64,000 nt of DNA from Ulva prolifera (taxonomy: Eukaryota > Chlorophyta > Ulvophyceae > Ulvales > Ulvaceae), in the NCBI GenBank assembly GCA_023078555.1, contig CM041200.1, positions 9,075,528-9,139,527 on the forward strand. The letters are read 5' to 3'. Of the stretch, positions 51,452 to 60,822 are shown piece by piece. The position numbers and the translations under genes are program-made. The notes beneath the pieces were generated by a model, which saw only the letters and a list, made by a program, of their open reading frames with translations, did not search any database and was not told where the DNA came from. Numbering within the stretch: the stretch's first letter is position 1; each line of letters opens with the position of its first letter.

Positions 51452-52675
51452 GATTATTCGAATGCTTTGTACGACAGGCTGGACGATGTTCACAGGTGCA
51501 CGATCAAGATAACGTATCGCTTGTTCACATGGGCAAAAGTAGAGGCCTTGCAGCATGCATGGCTATGAGTTTTCTGACAGGCATACGCCGTATGTTTTGC
51601 AGCACGACCAGCGCGACCGTCGAAACATAATGCATCGCCTGGCATCGCTTGGAGCCTGAGCGTGACTAAGCCATGGCTACCGGTGCTGCTCGCAGGTCAC
51701 GTTCGTGTTGGCGACATTCAGCGGCATGACGGAGAACCTGGATGAAGAAGCACTTGATACAGCATCAAGCAGAGGCAAGGCACCTTAGTGAGTTTGTCGC
51801 AATCCAATCTTTTGGAATTGTCTCTCGGTCAGATCGCCCTTAGCCGGCACTCACGTCGCTTCATACCACCTGGCGTCTTGTGCAAGCACTGACTTGGACA
51901 CATAGAGTCCCTGTCAGAGCTGCACGATGATGTGCCAGCCGTTGCCTATGCTTTGGACTGAATCGCGTGACCGGACACCGGAGCACCGACAACGTTTGCG
52001 CGCCTGCGCGTGAGAAGGCCCTACACATGCAGCCTCTCCGCCGGAGTAATCGCTTCAAATAAAACACGGCGTAAAATGAAAGTATGCAAGTGCGAGCCTG
52101 ATCATTCAACCGTCTATGGCACAGATTGGTGAGCTGTGAGCATTCCCTACACCTCGTCCAGGCTCGCCGTCACGTGAAAGGACACCAGCTTTACAAGATA
52201 AAGTCTATTCATGTTCTGAAAGGGGTGCAATTCCGGGTTTTATATATCTGCTGACCAAGACGTCCTTTTGAGAGCACAGTGATGTCGGTGTCAGTTAAGA
52301 GAGGAGCACGCTCGTCTGGGGCTCAGGAGACCAGAGGCCAGTGCATGTTGGCATGAAGCAAGAGTACTCGCCGGTGCCTGACCCCATCCAGCCAGATGCG
52401 GTTCGATGGTGCACAAATGCTGTGTGATTGGGGCACTGCAGCACAACTACAGGTTGGCGAAGGAACACTGATTGCAAGGCGTTAGACGACATTCAGGACA
52501 AGCATATGTTGCCAAGCATATGTTGACAAGCACATTCAGAACAAGCATGTGTGCCAAAACGCTTGCCACATGCACGTCTCACAATACTATACAGTCGCCA
52601 CTGGGCACAGGTTCGACGCAATGCAGGGTCGCTGGAAGCGGACGTTGATACCATGCAGCACCTTTTGAAACTCTC
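51452..52675. other. Intergenic region between genes H and I
   Basis: Upstream of gene H, downstream of gene I. I see no exon, repeat family or RNA gene. Near 52495-52560 there is a short partial repeat of CAAGCATATGTTG. Confidence 0.55.
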
Positions 52676-54520
52676 TCACTCCACCTCACCCTCGGAACCT
52701 CCTCGTCCTTCAGCACGCCCGTGCTCATCAGCGGCTGGCGTGACAAAGTTGACGCCATGGGGCCGAAACGGCAGGCATCCTGGGTGGTTGATGCACATCC
52801 GTGCGGAGGGCGGCCCATGTTTGCAGGCTTCTGAGGTGCATGGGAAGCCGCCGACCCGGACCTCTGCCAACTGCGGCAGCTTCCGCAGTGGCTGCCATGG
52901 ACACACACCATTGACGAGCGTCTGCTCGCTGCATGTGTCTGTGAGGACGTCCCAGTCGCGGATGCTGAGGGTCTGGAGGCGCTTCATGCGTGAGATCACT
53001 CCAAACACCTTTGCCTGTCGCCGTTGGATCCCAGCCACGGTGTTGTAAATTGTGAAGGTTGAGCCGAACTGGGTGATGGCGGGCCATACATTGACGCCGA
53101 GGTGTGTCAACGAGGGCGAAAACGCAGCAAGCATGCTGACCAACTCGTCGACATCCCGCTTGAATCCCCGCACCGGTGAGTCCCACAAAGTGAGCTCCTT
53201 GAGATTCGGCAGTGCCGGAGCGGCCTGGTGGAGCGCACTGATGGCCTCAGGGCATACGTAGGCCGAGTTGTCAGGCCCAGCTGCTCCAGGCTTCAGGTTT
53301 GCGGACACGTGGTTCCTGGACACACAAAGTGAATGTGGAGGCATTGACATGCAACGCAGAGGTGGCATGCCTCAACCTGCTGTCAGCCAATGCATACGGC
53401 GCCCATGCATACGACGGGCACCTGGGAGGTGATGTGGGGGCGCACTTGCACCGGCTGCAGTGAAAGTGCAGCCCTCCTTCAAAGATGCTGGAGCCAGAGC
53501 AGGTGGGGTCACATCTTGAACAGAAGCGGTGCTGAAGCGGATTTACTGCTGCGTCAGGTAGTTTTGGCCTCTTGTAGCGGGGCAGGGTGATGCGCAGGGC
53601 CTGGAGTGACGGCACCGCATGGAGGCATCCTGCGACGCCCTGCCACACCTGCAGCGACCAGGGACTGCCTGGGCTGCGCAGGTCCAGGGTGGTGCAGCAG
53701 TAGGTCCAGGGTGGCCCGCAGCCACTTGATCATGATCGTCACGGGCAGCGTCAGAGCGGCTGTGAACTTCGCAGTCGCGGGAGCTCCGGAACCTGAAGCG
53801 AGGACCTGCAGCTCCTCGTCTCCACCAGCTGCTGTGCTGAAGAGACTGTCCGGCAACAGCTGCATTGCGTACACATGTGCAGGCTTCGTGAACACGTGCC
53901 GTTGATTGTACTGCATTGATCATTCGAATGACAGCAGTACTGCTTGAGGGACGTGCACGCGTACGGGCCAGCACCGATTGCTGCGGCGCATGCGTGCCGG
54001 CGCGTCAGCAGTTGGTACAATCCCATCCACAGTTGGTACAATCCTATCGACAGCCTACGGAACACTCTACCGGCAAAGCAATCGCCATAATACAACATAT
54101 TCGGCTGGCATGGTGTCGACGATGTTGCCACAGAAGTGCTGCGGCATCACGGACATGTCAGCTGCTTCGAGCCAAGCTGTACCTGGCACAGTGTGACGTA
54201 CTGAAGATCACGTGCACGGGCTGCGCTGCCATCCTCAGGCTGAACCCCGGCAGAATATGCGCGCCAGCGCCCCTGGAGCCACAAGATCACCCGCCTCTGC
54301 ACCTGGCCCCAACCCAAGAACTCGGCAACCTGGAGCAACACAAACAGTATATTTTGAAGCGGTGGGCTGCTCACTAAGCGCAAGGCCGGTACCCTCCCGA
54401 TGTGGCCAGTTGAGATACACAACCCTCGGCAGCACCGCTATGCAGTCGCATTGGTCTCGCAGCAACAGCAGCTGCAGCTGCACGCTCAAGCAACTGTGCA
54501 CCGCCCTGGCAGGGACAGCC

Positions 54521-54553
54521 TGAGTAGAACTGAGTAGAACTGAGTAGAACTGT
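54521..54553. repeat. 11-bp tandem repeat TGAGTAGAACT, three copies
   Basis: Direct repeats in intron 1 of gene I. Confidence 0.9.
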
Positions 54554-55407
54554 AGTACTGGCCTGAAACAATGGCCCGAGCTCCTGTGATTTGTCTCACA
54601 CCTGTTGTACTGGCTGTGAGCGGTGTGAGACGTTTCAGGTCATAAATGACCAGCTTCAGCTCCCGGGAGCTGCTGTGCAGGTGGCGTATACGTACTTGCA
54701 ATTGCAGGCCCAGGCTACAGCCCGTGAAGCCCTAGGCCGGTTCAATGCATATGGTGCCACGCGTAAAAAAAAAAAAAACAAAAACCCCCTCAAATAAAAC
54801 ATCTGCACGTGCTGACTTCACGCTGGATGGATGCAGCATGCTGCAGCACACCAATGTGCCCACATATGACTCTCTAGCGACAGACAAATGCGCGCGAATC
54901 AGCGATATGCACGTGGTAGTGCTCGAACCAGGGCTGCTCCTTGGGCGTCTGTTACAAAGAGTGAACGGGAGAAAACAAACACTGAAAACGAATCGCATCC
55001 GAATCAACATCAACGTACACTGCACCTTGAGCGTCTGGACCAGGGCTTCGGGATCATCTTCGTCAAGGAACATCTCGTCTCCGGAGAAGCTGCTCTCCAG
55101 GCCCACCTTCAGCGCAAGCAGGAGCTGCCAAATGGTCCCTGGGATGAAGAAAAACGTCGTCTTCGGCGACTGAACATCGAGTCTTTCACCCGTGGCCTGA
55201 TCCAGGGGCGCCTTGACTCCGCGAAAGTTGTCAGGGCATTCGCGGGATCTGGATGAAGGTCGCCTTGGGGATGCCAACAGTGACCTTCTCACTGAACTCG
55301 TCACACTCGATACCAAACTGAACGCCAGGAATGTGCATTGGCTCAACGCGATGGCTAAGAGATCGGCTGCACTTTGGCCGCGGGTAGGCTCCGCGGGTCC
55401 TCAATCA

Positions 55408-57943
55408 CCCCCCATGTTATTTTCCCCGACGGTTGTACACCACGCCACCCTCGCTAGCTTGCAGTCTCACAAAACTCAAAGCGAAAGCACTAGGGCCACC
55501 ACAGAAACACACTAAATCCATCATTTTTCAAATCAGTTGGCATTGCGTTCAGTCGAGATGCGTTTAGATGCCATGGCGCTTCCAAATTCGAATGTACTGC
55601 CGGACCTGTCCATCTCGTGGGATGTGCGCGATTTGCGCCTCGAACCTCAGCCTTGTGAGTCCGCAACTTATGATCAAATAGTTTGGACCCTGGATTCGCG
55701 CAGGGGTGCCGTCGCTGCTTGTCTTCGCTGTGACGATGTCAACAACGCGGCTGCGAATTTTGTTCTCTCTGAGGAAAAACGGGGAGGTTGCAAGCTATAT
55801 AAGGAGAAGGATCAGGCCATTAAAAAAATTACATTGAATCAAATGTTCAATTGCAATTTCTCGGGTGCTGGGAAAAAAACTGAAGCAGAGTGCGGGGCTG
55901 GTTGGCGCAAACGCTGCCAAACTGGCTACGAACTCAGGCCAGGCATCTGGCAAAAAATGTCCTGCTCGAGTAGGGAAATATGCTAGGGGCACTGGTGCCA
56001 CATGTTGTGCTTGCCGGTACAGCATGCACTGTCGGGTGTTTTGCAATCATCCCAATGATCTGTATATCGTCTTGCATAATCATGGGAAGCAAAGTAGTGA
56101 TCCAAATGAAGAGGGCTGTGCACACCAGCCTTTGAAGCCTGAGGTCAGCGATGCAACAAGAGCATTCTGTGCTGCCGGAATCACAGATGGAGTACCAAAT
56201 CCTTTGATACTGCAGAGTGCGATCAACATCACATGGTGTGGTTAAGCTGTCTGATGTATGGGACTGGGAAGATTCCGCATGTGCAGGCAACGTTGATACA
56301 AGTACCTGCAACGGCTTGCAACCGAAGCCGGACTACCTTCTGCAGAGCCTCACACGTTGATGTCACAACTTGTGCAGACACCCTTCGTAAAGGACGCTAC
56401 GATCGACAACACGTTCCTTGCACATTTGCGCAGGCAGATAGCTACATCTATGTTTAAAAAGAATCCCGAGGATGCCATTTCTGTGACCATCAGGGTAAGC
56501 CTGTCCAAAGAATAACTCACTCGCCCACTCCAATCTTTCATCACTGAGAATTTGACTCCTTGCAGTATGGACAGGACGGCAGCTCCGAGCCAAGGGTTTT
56601 TCTTGCAGAGCCGGTGATCAACAATGAGCAGGACTGCCTCATCATCCTAGCAAATGATCAGATGATGAAATGGGCAAGGGAATTCGTTCCTGGTCGAGTC
56701 CTTGTGATGGACACCACTTTTGGAACCAACAGATATGGGTTTTCTTTGCTCGTGATGCTTGCAGTTGATGAGCGGGGCAAAGGGCTGCCTGTCTGTTTCG
56801 CCATTATGATGCATGAGGACGCAGCAAGTTTCGAGAAGGTGCTTCAAGTTTTCAAACAAGCATTGAACGAGGGTGGAGAAGGAAGCAGCAATTTGCAGCC
56901 TGCCTCCATTCTGACAGATGATTCAGCAGCTAATCAGAAAGTTGCCAGCTCTGTCTTCCCGCATGTTGTACAAGGCTTATGTCTCTATCACGTCCGAGCA
57001 GCTTTGCAGCGGCAATTGCAAGGCAAAACATCGGGCAGGCCGGAAGAAAGAGCAGAAGCCTATCACGCCATGGAGAAAGGACTTGTGGCCATCATGTATA
57101 TGAAAGCCTGCGACACTGAAGAGCAGACCAATGCAGTCGAGGCTAACCATTGTGTTGAACCTACTTCGGGTGCCAAGTTTGTCAAGACCAGCAGGAAGAT
57201 CAAAGCAGACACAAAGAAGACAGCTAGTACATTCGATGAGCGTTCAGCCAAGTGGGTGGATAAAGTTTTGGAGAAGGAGAACGCAGCTGCAGTGCGCGAG
57301 GCCCCGTTGAGCTGTGCAAGGCCACCTCTTCAGCCCATCATAGCCGACGATGCTGCCGATACAATCGAATCTCAGGGCGTCGAGACGGACGACATGGTGT
57401 ATTTACTGACAATTGGGATACAGAATTCTATGTCCAGTATGTAGAAGTGTTAAAGAGTGTAAGTGCTGTGGGCTGGCCACCGTCCTCAGCAATGTTCAGC
57501 AGACCTTACAAATGCCATTTGTCCCGCTACGATTGATGCACCAGTGCTATCGTCTATTGGCGTTGACAGGACAAGCTTTCAACAAATTGAGTATCTGACG
57601 TGAACTTGTGGCAGGTCGAGGCACCCGACCCAACAGGTCGAGTTGTGTGGGCCCCAGATACATCACGAAAAGCTCAGATATGTGTTAAAACATAGCTGTG
57701 CAAAGTTACGACGGAGCTTCGAGGAGTGCTGTCCATAAACGGTCGTCCAATGCCACATCTGCATTGAGTCGCAGCCACCGAGTCGCAATCACGCCGCGAA
57801 GGCCACGATCTCCTCGCTGATAACCAACAATCGATTTAGTGTGTTTCTGTGGTGGCCCTGATGCTTTCGCTTTGAGTTTTGTTGAGACTGCAAGCAAGCG
57901 AGGGTGGCGTGGTGTACAACCGTCGGGGAAAATAACACGGGGG
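55408..57943 (+). mobile_element. MULE transposon with about 110-bp terminal inverted repeats
   Basis: The left end 55408-55518 (ATGTTATTTTCCCCGACGGT, ACACCACGCCACCCTCGC, AACACACTAAATC) is almost the exact inverted copy of 57833-57943. Long inverted repeats plus an internal MULE-type transposase identify a Mutator-like element. It is inserted in exon 1 of gene I. I could not find a clean 8-11 bp target duplication: the flanks on the minus strand are AGATGAGAT and TGATTGAGG, so it may be eroded. Internal coding is damaged, so the copy is probably non-autonomous. Confidence 0.85.
55537..57444 (+). pseudogene. MULE transposase, frameshifted and internally deleted
   Basis: Segments in order: N-terminal MALRSVEMRLDAMALPNSN (from 55537); then, after a frame change near 55860, a zinc-finger-like stretch CPARVGKYARG...CCACRYSMHCRVF...HNHGKQ (FLYWCH/WRKY-GCM1 type as usual in MULEs); then QLVQTPFVKDATIDNTFLAH up to a GTAAGC donor at 56495; then an exon from 56566 to 57444. 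The last carries RVLVMDTTFGTNRYGFSLLV and ILTDDSAANQKVASSVFPHV, the first two acidic residues of the DDE site, and GLCLYHVRAALQ. The region that should hold the third acidic residue and the C-terminal zinc knuckle is not recognisable after TEEQTNAVEANH, suggesting an internal deletion. Confidence 0.8.
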
Positions 57944-58246
57944 ATCTCATCTTTGATGACAATCTGTGTCGCGATTTTCTCAAACCCAAATCGATGCATT
58001 TTCGTTTCAGCTACATCATACGTCATAGTCCCGTCGCCTCTACACTGCGCAGAATGTTTCATCAGACGATCAGCAGGGAAGTCTGATACGTCTTCCCGTG
58101 GCCTGGCTACGTCGGTTCTTTTTCGGGACCAGTGCTCTGCGTGGCTGACTAGACTTTGATTGTTTACGGAAATGGCAGCAGTATCGTGCATGCAGGCTAT
58201 GCCAAAAGGCATCTCCTCGCTGAAGTCGGCAGACAGTGTCTACTAG

Positions 58247-58266
58247 ACACGACGTCGACGTCGTGT
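58247..58266. repeat. 20-bp perfect palindrome
   Basis: ACACGACGTC joined to GACGTCGTGT, followed within 20 bp by a second imperfect palindrome around CTCGACGTCGATG. Confidence 0.92.
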
Positions 58267-59087
58267 ACCTCGACGTCGATGTACACGATATGTGCACCTG
58301 CGCCGGTGATGGGTGAGATGTGCGTGGGTGTGTGGGTGTTTGCTTCGTCTGCTAGCTACTTTAAATTTAGCGGTGCTGCCCGCCTTGCTGCATTTGTCCT
58401 TGTAACACGATATGTGCATGGATCTCCCCTAGAGCTCTGCATCCGTCCACATAGTTGAAGGACGTTGAAAACGGTAGCACCAGGATGTACCCCCCCCCCC
58501 CCCCCCCCCCCAGGTAGCTTCAGATACCATGTGTTACACAGGCAGAGGCAGCAAGGCGGGCATCACTGCAGCGCATGCGAATTAAGCCAGCATTGCAAGC
58601 AGCGCAAGGCCACATCCACCAACCAGATTCGTGCCGTATATACCCAGACGCGTATCTTTCATGCTGATGCCTGCTCTGTCTGCATATATTCAACAGGCTC
58701 AGAGGTTGATCAGCGTGAGGCACTTGATGTGCAGCCGCGGAGCACATGCATGCACTGTCTGGACGTGCAAACTCTTCAACACCAGTACACTCTTCAACAA
58801 CCTAACGAGAGGAATGTATCGATATCCCGGCAGATACGCTGACAGCACGGATCCATAGTCCACGCTCGGTGCGGATTTGGGATCCGTGCCGGGCCCCGAT
58901 CAACATGTACACTTAGTACTTGGGACAGTTCCGGAAAAGTATCATACAGTCTACGTGCACCAGTGAGTGGCCGCCCAATAGCCGCATTAGATCCTACCTC
59001 ACATCTACTGAAACCCCATTGATGCTGTGCACAGAACATATCGGCCACGAAGTGAAGTGACCAAGAGGCGGCCGCCTCTGCACCCAG

Positions 59088-59290
59088 GCCCCCCCCAGTA
59101 GCGCTAGCCCCGCGCAGCGCAACCCCCCCCAGTAGCGCTAGCCCCGCGCAGCGCAACCCCCCCCCAGTAGCGCTAGCCCCGCGCAGCGCAACCCCCCCCA
59201 GTAGCGCTAGCCCCGCGCAGCGCAACCCCCCCCAGTAGCGCTAGCCCCGCGCAGCGCAACCCCCCCCAGTAGCTCTAGCCCCGCGCAGCG
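59088..59290. repeat. 33-34 bp GC-rich minisatellite, six copies
   Basis: The unit contains AGTAGCGCTAGCCCCGCGCA then GCGCAA and a C run. Copies differ mainly in the C-run length. It is followed by a pure C tract. Confidence 0.94.
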
Positions 59291-59846
59291 CAGCCCCCCC
59301 CCCCCCCCCCCCCCACCTGAATGCCCTGCTGGTGATGCCATTGCCCACGCATCCGCCCCCGCTCACCAGCCCCAAATGTCCGCGGCCCCATACGCAAAGC
59401 AACCCTGAGGCTCCCGCAGGCGCGGCGGCCCGAGCTGGCAGCCCGCTCGTCGCCGACACAACGAGCATGTCGCCGCGGGGGCGTGTGCACGTATGTGTCT
59501 GGCTGCGGTCGGGGCGGGAGCTGACGGGTGCGGTTGCATGGTGTGTTAATCAAGCAATTGCTATGTGTTGTGTGTTGACGATTTCGTGCCACCACGTGGT
59601 GCCACCCAGTGCCTTTGGGTAGTGGCCTGCGGTGCCACCTACCTGGCTGGCTTTGTCCTTTTACCACATGCTGGACAGTTGCTGAAATCACTTGCATGTC
59701 GTGCCGATGATTCGCTCAGCAAATAGCCTACTGCTGCAACAAGCTGACCCCTTCATCTTGAGATGCAGGTGGTGTCCATGCATGGCAGACACAGGCTTCA
59801 GGATGAGAAGAGGCTTATGATCAGATGTGAAGGTGTAAGTGGCCTT

Positions 59847-59992
59847 GGCCCAAAATGTAGTTCCAAAGGACAGAGGCCGGGCATCGAGCCATTGCTAGGA
59901 ATTCACACGCAAATCCGCTCATTCACCAGTTCAGTGCACGCCCACTACAGGCAAGTGCACTGCACATGAGAAACTACAAAAGCGTCTGCAGT
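59847..59992 (-). mobile_element. SINE-like repeat copy 1
   Basis: The reverse complement aligns over about 140 bp with 61728-61873: CATGTGCAGTGCACTTGCC, GTAGTGGGCGTGCACTGA, TTGCGTGTGA, CAATGGCTCGATGCCCGGCC, TGTCCTTTG. The segment GGCTCGATGCC resembles a pol III B box (GGTTCGANNCC) with one mismatch. The 3' end is truncated or diverged (GGAACTACAT). Confidence 0.65.
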
Positions 59993-60822
59993 GCAGACTC
60001 TGCACAATTAGAAAAAACACTGCCCGGGCCAAAATGGCCAAAATGTATGCATACATGCAGGTCCAAATGAATCTTTGTACATATGCAGCAAATTATGTCG
60101 ACTATGGTGATCACCCAAAATCAGAGCAGTCACCAAAGCCGGAAAAGCAGTTAGCCACAGATATCTCGTGTCTTCGATTTTGCGAAATTGGCCTTTTTCA
60201 AGGTCTTCAACAAACTGTAGAGGTGTGCCTTCACTGACTCACTATTGGAAATGTGTAATAAATTATGTTCATCCAGTTTCGCAGCACCGTGCTTGCCCTG
60301 CTTGTGCCGGCGTGCCGCAGGTGGAAGGTTGCCTCAAAAGAGCTGTCTTCACGATGTTGTATTGATGCATCCTACGGCCCATGCGATGAGAAGAAAACAC
60401 AGAACCAAATTCCAAGCTAACCCCGTTGCTTCAGCATGCATAGCGTCGTCATCCAGCACAAGCGTCACGGTGGGCGGAGACACTTGCACTCGAAAGCACC
60501 CCATGCGCACGGGTGAAGGTCCCAACGCCGCTGGACGGTCAACTCTGTGATTTACACACAAGCACCGGCCATGCTGACCCAAATAAATCCCACCGCTCAC
60601 GTACACATTACAAATCAAAAAGCAGTTGAAGCTTAAATAGAAGGCAGTTTGAAACTCCCCCAAAAGTGCGAATCAGATGCAATGCTATGCACGTAGCAGG
60701 CACAGGCGCCTCGCCTGAATGCAGAAAATTGGCAATTACCACCCCAAAACTTGCCCTTGGTGCCTTCGAGATCCCAGTGGATGTCAGAGTAGGCTACGCC
60801 ACAGCAGCAGCAGCTGCAGTAG

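Larger units (their letters stand above)
52676..57999 (-). pseudogene. Gene I: third family-2 copy, split by a MULE transposon
   Basis: Exon 1 is in two pieces. The start MHRFGFEKIATQIVIKDEI lies at 57999-57943. The rest, from about 55407 to 55026, reads CSRSLSHRVEPMHIPGVQF, matching RYDRVGPGHIPGV of H. Between them is a MULE element. Exon 1 also has a frameshift: VGIPKATFIQIP must shift to RECPDNFRG. Exon 2 is 54329-54183 (VAEFLGWGQVQ to YVTLCQ). Exon 3 is 53859-53446, 414 nt where G and H have lengths of the form 3n+2, and shifts frame near KWLRATLDLLL, where CCACCCTGGACCT is duplicated. It keeps VPSLQALRITLPRY and CSRCDPTC...HCSRC. Exon 4 is 53315-52676 and intact (LPNLKELTLWDSPV, GFPCTSEAC, CINHPGCLPF). 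The three lesions make a full product very unlikely. Confidence 0.8.
58000..60822. other. Gene-free stretch with repeats
   Basis: It holds a palindrome at 58247, a dispersed-repeat tail at about 58300-58410 (GGTGCTGCCCGCC...TTGTCCTTGTAACAC), poly-C tracts at 58491 and 59287, a minisatellite at 59088-59290, another repeat tail near 59650 and a SINE-like copy at 59847. I see no supported exon in 60000-60820. Confidence 0.5.

Noticed and set aside
55400..57950. A clean target duplication for the MULE
   Set aside because: The flanking 9-mers share only a few bases, so I could not support one.
57706..58212. 168-codon minus frame as a separate gene
   Set aside because: It is a chance join of upstream sequence, the true first 19 codons of gene I, and the MULE terminal inverted repeat.
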